DNA from: Synchiropus splendidus
Taxonomy: Eukaryota; Chordata; Actinopteri; Syngnathiformes; Callionymidae
Assembly (NCBI RefSeq): GCF_027744825.2
Contig: NC_071348.1
Coordinates: 16,649,563 to 16,713,562, forward strand
Direction of reading: 5' to 3'
DNA: 64,000 bases
Made by a program: the position numbers and the translations under genes
Part shown: positions 55,801-64,000 of the stretch, one piece after another
Numbering within the stretch: the first letter of the stretch is position 1
How the letters are laid out: every line of letters begins with the position of its first letter
Notes under the pieces: generated by a model
Seen by the model: the letters and a program-made list of their open reading frames with translations, nothing else
Told to the model about the DNA's origin: nothing
Databases searched by the model: none

Positions 55801-57715
55801 TTCATTCCGGACTATTCCCGGCGCAGTTCTGACACTCCACTGGCACTCGGACCGCATGTGGCTAGGTACGGAGCTTAATAGGTGGAGGGTTTGGATTTGC
55901 GGCACGGCGTTCCCTCTCACTCAGCCGTAATGCGCGATGCGCGCCCTCGCCCCTGGAGCTTGACCTCCCCCCTGAGGAGTGACCATCCCACCCGGCGGTG
56001 ACAGAGCCACCATCGCGCAGTAGAATGGTGTCTACGCCGTCAGCAACCGGCTCTTAGCGCTTGAGAACATCATCGCACTCCTTATGAGCTCCGTGGACAG
56101 GCTCATCCATCGCAGAACCTCTCTCAGTCCACCACAGATTTTGGAGATTCAACAGTCTGTCGGCGTGGTGCTCTGCTCGCGGCGCCTCCTACACACACAG
56201 CCGCCGCCCGGGGGGAACACCGTATAATAGCCTCGCTGATCCTCGCAGCTCCTCTTGGAGAGACCAGTCGGCTGCTCTCACCTCTGCTCCCTCCAAAAGC
56301 GTAGGAAGAACTTTGTATCTAAAAGCACACATCTAAACCAAAGTCTACCTTGAAAAAAAAAAAGATTCATTACTTTGGTATCGGGTCTGTTTCTTCTCTG
56401 CCCAAAATTAGGGATCATCACCCGCTCTTCCGGTTCCAGTCAGTCCGAAACTCCGGCTTCAAAAATGTGTTTTTGTTTGACATCGTCTCATGAGACCGAG
56501 CAGTATAGTAACAGTCTCTCTGCCACCTTATCCCTGACGTCAGAACTGTACCTGGGGAAGTTTCTGGAGCCTGGAGTTTTTTCTTCAGATTCGCCACAAT
56601 AAGAAGCATAGGCATCAAATAACACTTTTCCGTCTCTCAACAGATCCTGGTTGCAGCCAAAAGTCAGGAGAGTTTCAATTCTGCCATTAACTCTTCTAAT
56701 TCTTCAGACTCGCCAGTTTCCAGCAGGGGTCGCCACAGGACCGCGAAAGCCACCTCTTCAAAGGATCACTCAGTAGGCGCTGCGTGCCAGACCTGCTCTG
56801 TTCTCAGCTCCCTCACGCTATGTCTGATGCGATGTCTGATGCAATGTCTGTCTGTGATTCTGTTCTCTGCAGCCCTCCAAACCTCTCAGAGGCAAGCAGG
56901 ACATCGTCATCTCCAGAGTCATCTCTTTCTGAGGATGATTGGGCCAGTCCCTCGGGTCTCCATCTTAGGAGAATTGCAGTGTCAGATCAAGGTACACTGG
57001 AAGTTTGGGGAACCGAATTCCTCTGACGGCTCAGATGACAAAAGCGAGTCTGTTTTTGAAGAACCAGCGGGACTTGAAGTCCCCAGAGGAGTGGGCGCTG
57101 AGCACCGACGACCCTTTCGTCCTAGACCCGCCCTGGAGGCCGGGTCCGCTCCTGTGCTGAGCCTGTCTCCTCACCTCCCCATATGGATCGAGAAAATAAA
57201 CGGTGATTGACACGCCCTTCAGCTTCACAGTCAACCCCCAGGTTCTCGGTCACCACATGGACCTGAGTGAACTCAGAGAACAAGCGGTCATGTCTGATGG
57301 AGGAGGACCGCGATCTCCTGTCAAAGGAAATAATCGAGCTAGTGCCAAAGCGATCCTCCTACACTGGGATTTACTTCGGGTTCTTTCAGGAACCCAAGAA
57401 GACAGGAGAGTGGAAACCTGTTCTAGATATCAGTCTCCTCAACCAATTCATGACCAGACAGCGTTTCTGGACTACCAGCAGACTCCTGGAGTGTGTCAGA
57501 GTGTCAGAGTGGATGACCTCCATAGATCTTGCAGACGCCTACTTCCACAACCCGGTCTCTAGTGTCTAGGGCCTCGTTTTTTCACCAAGTGCATGGAGGA
57601 GTGGCTCGAACTACTAAGGAGACAGAGTCTGCGGATTATGACGTACTTGGACTACTGGTTGATTCTTGCCAGAGTCCAAACAGGAGTCATGAGCACACAC
57701 CAGCTTAGCAGAAGG
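55801..57715 (+). mobile_element. DIRS-type retrotransposon fragment, plus strand (copy F1)
   Basis: Runs from the gag-side region (GACACTCCACTGGCACTCGG) through the CGTCTCATGAG and CTCTGCAGCCCTC blocks into the reverse transcriptase, cut at about 57,715 by inverted satellite. RT pieces: LLSKEIIELVPKRSSYTGIY (57,310), FFQEPKKTGEWKPVLDISLL, SEWMTSIDLADAYFHNPVSS (57,510), then in another frame MEEWLELLRRQSLRIMTYLD with YLDYWLI near 57,650. Confidence 0.82.
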
Positions 57716-57945
57716 GGTCTTTCTAGTAGCTGCAGAAAAAATTCAATGTCTCCGAAGTGGTTTCAGAGACTGATCAACATTTTTATGTTTGATGGTCTGA
57801 AAGCTACAGGCCCCTCGGGCTGAAAACCTGTTTTCTGCACTGTTCACTCACTGCTCAGCGATGCCTCAGAACATGAAAGTTTCACCTGCAACGAGAGCGA
57901 AAAAACAATTTCTAGGATATTCAACACTAAACCTCAGCGAATAGG
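57716..57945 (-). repeat. 188-bp satellite piece, inverted, between two DIRS copies
   Basis: Reverse complement contains TTTCATGTTCTGAGGCATCG, CAGTGAGTGAACAGTGCAGA and GTTTAGTGTTGAATATCCTA. It joins copy F2 at the same DIRS position as in copies A and D. Confidence 0.88.
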
Positions 57946-58850
57946 ACGCTACGACTGGCCTACAAGCAGTCAAACCGTTCCAATTTTCCTTCTTCCAAGC
58001 CATGGGATGAGTTTGACGAGAGTCAGGCGCTGCTATGAGGTGGATCTGGAGACTGTGTTCCCAGAGTTGGCTGCGTTCCGTATGGTGGAGTCAGGTTCCC
58101 GCTTGATCTTCTCCTGCGCCTCATGTCATCCGCCGCCGTCGTATCGAAGTTGAGCTCTCTCTCCACCGGAAGCTCAAGAATCATCCCTCTTCACTAACGG
58201 CCTGCTGGCGTTGGATGGCGAGACTACACACAGATCACGACCGCATGTTGTCTGCCCACAACTGGAAGAAATCTGGACTATTCCCGAGGCGATTCTGAAA
58301 CTCCACTGGCACTAGGACCACACTTGGTCAGGTACGGAGCTTACTGTCACGTGGAGGGTTTGGATTGGCGGTGCGGCATTCACGCTTACTCAGCCATCAT
58401 GCCCGATGCCTGATGCGTTCGCCCTGGAATCTCAACCTCCCCCCTGAGGAGTGACCATCCCACCCACCTCTGACAGAGCCACCATAGCGCAGTGGAATGG
58501 TGTTTACGCCGTCGGCAACCAGCTCACAGCGCTTGAGAACATTATTGCGCTCTTCATGACCTCCGAGGACCGGCTCATCCATCGCAGAACCTCTCTCACT
58601 CGACCAGAAATTTTGGAGTTTCAACAGTCCGTCAGCGTGGTGCTCCGGTCGTGGCGCCTACTCCACACACATTCGCTGCCCGGGAGGGAACACCGTCGCT
58701 GGTCGAAGGGGCGTGGTGACCCCTGCCATCCAAATCATAGCCGTGCTGATCATGGCTGCCCCTCTTGGAGAGACCAGTCGGCTGCTCTCACCTCTGCTCC
58801 CTCCAAAAGCTTAGGAAGAAAACTTTGTATCCAAAACTATGCATCTGAAA
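57946..58850 (+). mobile_element. DIRS gag-side fragment, plus strand (copy F2)
   Basis: Begins at the satellite junction (CCTCAGCGAATAGGACGC). Includes TGGCGTTGGATGGCGAGACT and the ORF 58,451-59,029 with TIAQWNGVYAVGNQLTALEN and HRRTSLTRPEILEFQQSVSV. It ends in the CTGCTCTCACCTCTGCTCCC block near 58,810 and is followed by unrelated repeats. Confidence 0.78.
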
Positions 58851-58854
58851 CAGG

Positions 58855-60300
58855 TCTGAATACTGTGACCTTGTCTACAGTTAAAAAGTGGTGTCTCAAT
58901 GTGGTCAGTAGAACGCCGTCTGAAACAAAATGCGGACAGAGTCACACAAGGCTTCTACATGTGTCGATGGTGAGAAAAGTAATCCAAGGGATTCTTTTTT
59001 TTCATTGTGGTAACCCACACCACAATTAGATCTCTTTCTGAAACATCACTCACAAACATCTCACTTTGTCATACAACAACTGTCAGACATCATGAACCAC
59101 ATTCATAATTGATTTTCATCTGAATGTATAATGCTGCCATTAAACCTTTTGGCTAGTGTTGAGAAATAATAAAACTTTACTTTTCACCAAACACCGTTAT
59201 TCACCACAAGCAAACCGAACTCCAAACAACTCAATCACCCGTGCCCTGTCAACGTAGGTTGTCAGTATTAGCTTACAAGCGCCACACCCACACAGAGCGA
59301 ACTCAAAGTACGAAGGAAAAACCATATACTTAAAAACCACGTCACCATCCACACACTCACACCCCAAATCAGTCAATCCCAAGTGGAACAAACATTATAA
59401 ACAAATGGATTTGACTAACCTGAAACTAAATGTGGACAGAGTCACACGAGGCTTCCACATTTGTCGATGGTGAGATAAGTAATGAAAAAAAGTGTCACTT
59501 CCTATTTACCCACACATCTTCAATGCCCAACCTCTGTCCTCTCCTGCCCTCTACTGACCGAATTATATACCTGCCGGTTAATCAACTCTTCAGAAACCAC
59601 CCATGAAACACATCATTTACTGGCTGCTCCACAGTGGCCCTTTTAAGCGTCTCTAGTCTCATGACTTGGGAGGCAGCATGGAGATAAACTGCGTTTTTGG
59701 GCCTCAGGTAATGAGGACCCTGGAGCAGCCGACCTAGCTTGCATCACAGCGACGTTGGCATATTGGCAATGGAAAACATGAAGCAGTAGTTTGTGGGAGC
59801 AGTTTTCATCTGCACTTATTTCCCTCCGGCGTTTGTACATGTTGATGGATGGAGCTTCATTTGGGCGTGGGGTCTGCTGACAGGAAATCCACAGTCCCAT
59901 AGGCAGGAAATGCTGCTGTAGAGGGAGTGAGAAGTAACCAAGACGTGCTAATGACCCTGCTGCTGCAGATCACATCTGCTTAACAAGCTGTCTTTCTAAA
60001 TCATGTCAATAAGGTTTGCACTTTACATTTCCATCTGTTTTTATGAAACAATTCAAATAAAAGTTTACATTTAAATGATACAGTTTTTGTACAATATAAA
60101 CACTTGATTCTTGAACTGAACACGGAAAAGTAATGAAAAAATTGTCACATCCTATTTTCCCCCACAGCTTCAATGCCCAACCTCTGTCCTATCCTGCCCT
60201 CTACTGACCTAATTATAAACCTGCCGGTTAATCAACTCCATGCTGAACAATTAAATGACATCTAACACACACCCTGTGACCACACATAAGTGGGCGTCAC
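58855..60300. repeat. Partly repeated non-coding region
   Basis: GTCGATGGTGAGA-containing segments recur at 58,915-59,000 and 59,418-59,500. CAATGCCCAACCTCTGTCCT with CCTGCCGGTTAATCAACTC recurs at 59,520-59,590 and 60,170-60,240. They could be pieces of an LTR or SINE. No coding domain; the minus-strand frame at 59,643-59,900 is unrecognised. Confidence 0.55.
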
Positions 60301-63300
60301 ACTAGAAAGGCTGTTTTTCCGATAGTTGTACGTGATATTTTCATGTTCAGAGGCTATTCCGATCAGTCAGTGAACAGTGCAGAAAACGCCTTTTCAACCC
60401 GTCAAAAGCTGGGTTTCAGACCAGAAAAAAAAAGTTAACCGCCTGCAATATTGTTCAGAAATGTAGGTTTAGTGTTGAATATACTAGAAAGAGTGTTTAT
60501 CCGAGAGTTGCAGGTGAAATTTTCATGTTGTGAATAATCCCTGAGCAGTGAGTGAAGAGAGCAGAAAATGCGTATTCAGCTCAAGAAAAGGTGGTTTTCT
60601 GACCGACAAAAATAAAAATCTTGATAACTATCTGAAACCTTAGACAGGTTGAATTAGTTCTGGACCCTCTCAAAACACCTTTTCTGCTAATATTGGCAGG
60701 TAAAATTGTCATGTTCTGAGGCCTTCGCTGAGCAGTGAGTGAACAGTGCAGAAAACGCGTTTTCAGGCTGAGAGAAGCTCAGTTTCTGACCAGGAAGAAA
60801 GAAGATGATAACCCATTGAACAGTTCAGAAAGGTACATTTAGAGCTGAAAATACTAGAAGGAGTGTTTTTCCTATTGCTGCAGTTGAAATTTTCATGTTC
60901 TGAGTCACGCCTAAGCACTGTTTGAACAGTGCAGTGAACGCGTTTTGAAAATATAAAATTGTTGCCAACGCTTTGAAAACAGTTCAGAAAGTTTTATTTA
61001 GTGCTGAGTGTACTACATACAGGGTTTGTCCTATAGTTGCAGGTGCAATTTTCATGTTGTGAGTAATCCCTGAGCAGTGAGTGAAGATAGCAGAAAACGT
61101 GTATTCAGCCCAGCGGAAGCTGAGTTTCTGACCAGGAAAAAAAAAAGTTGATAACCCCCTGAAATACAGTTCCGAAATGTAGGTTTAGTGTTTATTATAC
61201 TAGAAAGAGTGTTTCTCCTATAGTTGCATGAGAAATTTTCCTGTTCTCAGGCATCCCTGAACAGTGAGTAAACAGTGCATAAAACGCGTTTTCAGCCAAA
61301 GGAAAGGTAGTTTACAGACCGACAAAAATAAAATTGTTGAAAAACCTCTAAAAACACTTCAGACAGCTTAGATTTGTTTGGCAAATACTAGAAAAAACCT
61401 TTCTGCTATAGTGGGACGTGAAAATTTCATGTCCTGAAGCTTCCCTGAGAAGTTATGGCACAATGCACAAAATGCATTTTCAGCCTGAGATAAGGAGGGT
61501 TTCGGAACGCCAACCATAAAAATGTTGATAACTTTCGAAAAACACTTCAGACAGCTTAGATTTGATGTGCAACTACTAGTAAGACCGTTTCTGCTGTCGT
61601 GGGACGTGAAAATTTCATGTTCTGAAGCTTCGATGAGGAGTTATGGCACAATGCACAAAACGCGTTTTCAGCATGAGATAAGAAGGGTTTCGGAACGCCA
61701 AACATAGAAATGGTGACAACTTTCGAAAAACACTTCAGAATGCTTAGATTTGATGTGCAACTACTAGAAAGACCCTTTCTGCTATAGTGGGAGGTAAAAA
61801 TTTCTTGTTCATAAGCTTTCCTTATAAATTATGGCACAATGCACAAAACGCGTTTTCAGCCTGATATAAGGTGGGTTTTGCAACGCCAAACATAAAAGTG
61901 ATGACAACTTTTGAAAAACACTTCAGACAGCTTAGATTTGATTTGCAACTACTAGAAAGACCCTTTCTGCTATAGTGGGAGGTGAAACTTTCATGTTCTG
62001 AAGCTTCCCTGAGAAGTTATGCCACAATGCAGAAAAGACGTTTTCAGCCAGAGATTAGGTGGGTTTCGGCACGCCAAACATAAAAATGTTGATAACTTTC
62101 GAAAAACACTTCAGACAGCTTAGATTTCATGTTCAACTACTAGAAAGACCCTTTCTGCTTTAGTGGGACGTAAAAATTTCTTGTCCGGAAGCTTTCCTTA
62201 GAAGTTATGGCACAATGCACAAAAGGCGTTTTCAGCCTTAGATAAGGTCGATTCCGGAACGCCAAACATAAAAATGTTGATAACTTTCGAAAAACACTTC
62301 AGACAGCTTAGATTTCATGTGCAACTACTAGAAAGACCCTTTCTGTAACGTGTACTGAAGCAGGAGACTCAAATGCAGGTTTGGAGATCAGAAGATTGTT
62401 ATTTTAATCGTGCTGGGTAGGAAGGTTCTTCTGATTCTGTGGAGGAGATCCTGGACTAGTGGTTGTTGAGGATCAAGGAATCCGGCTGGTCGTGCGGTGA
62501 TGGTGCAGGAGGTGCAGGCAGTGGAGTAGGGGTTCAGGAGGTGCAGGCAGGCAGAAGCTCTGAGGCAGAAGAAACAAACGGAAATGACTCTTACAATGCG
62601 ATGTGCAGGAAGAGTTAAATAGCTAACTATCCCGCTCTGAGACCAACCATGAAGGGTTGACGAACAGGCGAGGACTGGCAGGTTGGTCCGGTCTTTATAC
62701 CGTCAGAAGATTGGAGGCAGGTGTGAATGTGACGAGGTGGGTTGGGCGGTGACATCAGCGGAAGAGGTTGTGACACTTTCTGCTATAGTGGGAGGTGAAA
62801 ATTTCATGTTTTGCAGCTTCCCTGAGTAGTTATGGCACAAAGCGTGGTGGGTTTCGGAACGCTAAACATAAAAGTGTTGATAACCTTCGAAAAACACTTC
62901 AGAAAGCTCAGATTAGATGTACAACTACTAGAAAGACCCTTTCCGCTATAGTGGGAGGTAAAAATTTCTTGTTCTCAAGCTTCGATGAGAAGTTATGGCA
63001 CAATGCACAACAGGCGTTTTCGTCCTGAGATAAGGTGGGCTTCGGGAAAGCCAAACATAAAAATGTTGATAACTTTCGAAAAACACTTCAGACAGGTGAG
63101 ATTTGATGTGCAACTACTAGAAAGACCCTTTCTGCTATAGTGGGAGGTCAAAATTTCATGTTCTGATGTTTCCCTGAGAAGTTATGGCACAATGCACAAA
63201 ACGCATTTTGAGCCTGAGATAAGGTGGGTTTCGGAACGCCAAACATAAAAGTATTGACAACTTTCGAAAAACACTTCAGACAGTTTAGATTTGATGAACA

Positions 63301-64000
63301 ACTACTAGAAAGACCCTTTCTGCTATAGTTGGAGGTGAAAATTTCATGTTCTGAACCTTCCATGAGAAGTTATGGCACAATGCACAAAACGCGTATTCAG
63401 CCTGAGATAAGGTGGGTTTCGGACAGCCGACCATACAAATGTTGACAACTTTCGAAAAACACTTCAGACAGCTTAGATTTGATGTCCAATTAGTAGAAAG
63501 ACCCTTTCTGCTATAGTGGGATGAGGAAAATTTCATGTTCTGAAGCTTCCCTGGAAAGTTATATCACAATGCAGAAAACGCGTTTTCAGCCAGAGATAAG
63601 GTTGATTCTGGAACGCCAAACATCAAAATATTGATAACTTTGGAAAAACTCTTTAGACAGCTTAGATTTGATGTGCAACTACTAGAAAGACCCTTTCTGC
63701 TATAGTGGGAGGTTAAAATTTCATGTTCTGATGCTTCCCTGCAAAGTTATGTCACAATGCAGAAAACGCGTTTTCAGCCTCACATAAGGTCAATTCCGAT
63801 ACGCCAAACATAAAAATGTTCATAATTCTGGAAAAACACTTCAGACAGCTTAGATTTGATGTGCAACTGCTAGAGAGACCCGTTATGCTATAGTGGGAGG
63901 TGACAATGTCATGTTCTGAAGCTTCCCTGCAAAGTTATGGCACAATGCAGAAAACGCGTTTTCAGCCTGAGAAAAGGTCGATTCAGGAACACCAAACATA
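60300..64000. repeat. 188-bp satellite array, runs off the right edge
   Basis: CTTCAGACAGCTTAGATTT-type blocks start at 61,357, 61,545, 61,733, 61,921, 62,109 and 62,297, a spacing of exactly 188 bp each time. Units left of 61.3 kb are more diverged. Most units hold a CAAAACGCGTTTT-type palindrome. About 17-18 units plus an inserted element. Open frames here are repeat artefacts. Confidence 0.97.
62344..62775 (+). mobile_element. Non-autonomous DNA transposon inserted in the satellite
   Basis: It interrupts a satellite unit between ACCCTTTC and CTTTCTGCTATAG. The element starts TGTAACGTGTACTGAAG and ends GAGGTTGTGACA (reverse complement TGTCACAACC), an imperfect terminal repeat. CTTTC at 62,339-62,343 and 62,776-62,780 is a 5-bp target duplication (7 bp if the first TG is counted in it). 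It carries the same AGACTCAAATGCAGG-type 5' block as 8652-9308. Confidence 0.75.

Noticed and set aside
61522..63536. Several 60-80-codon frames in the right-hand array
   Set aside because: They recur with the 188-bp unit and change with each repeat, so they are satellite artefacts.

Overview
The window reads as repeat-rich genomic DNA of a teleost fish. The case rests on what the transposons are: Rex3 (RTE-clade LINE), DIRS-type tyrosine-recombinase retrotransposons, a Penelope-like element, a Maverick/Polinton-type viral element, a PIF/Harbinger transposon, a Ty3/Gypsy scrap and abundant satellite DNA, together with vertebrate-type nuclear tRNA genes. I found no convincing single-copy host protein gene. 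Nearly every long open frame belongs to a mobile element, and most of those are broken.

Layout. 1-10 kb: non-autonomous DNA elements, a 5'-truncated Rex3, a 2.18-kb Harbinger element with matching ends and a TTA target duplication, and a degraded minus-strand DDE-transposase-like gene. 10.8-13 kb: a ~150-bp tandem array and a ~289-bp duplication. 13-17.3 kb: a deleted DIRS copy, a block of 188-bp satellite, and pieces of a second DIRS-like family. 17.4-24.5 kb: a decayed Maverick/adintovirus-like provirus. Plus strand: small basic protein, double-jelly-roll capsid, adenain-type protease. Minus strand, reading right to left: protein-primed DNA polymerase B, packaging ATPase, a small basic/hydrophobic protein and a conserved unknown. 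26-41 kb: a tRNA cluster. Arg, Met, Ser, Ile and Asn genes look intact or nearly so; many Glu, Asp, Lys, Gly, Asn, Met and Ser copies are broken. A Penelope element with a hammerhead-like motif and one Rex3 copy with an uninterrupted 1,064-codon frame lie inside it. 41-59 kb: nested, oppositely oriented DIRS fragments; the fullest copy lies on the minus strand at 49.7-52.9 kb. 60.3-64 kb: a long 188-bp satellite array running off the window, with a ~430-bp transposon inserted in it.

How the parts relate. The same 188-bp satellite is joined to the upstream (gag-side) end of the DIRS element at the same nucleotide in three separate copies. The satellite and the retrotransposon therefore probably share a history: either the satellite grew from the element's leader, or the element targets one site in it. 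This is the most interesting structural signal I see. Others are the Maverick provirus, a reverse-transcriptase YLDD-to-YLDY change shared by two DIRS copies, two perfect long hairpins, and a tRNA locus that has duplicated with its flanks and then decayed. Coordinates of decayed elements are read by eye and are approximate by tens of bases.
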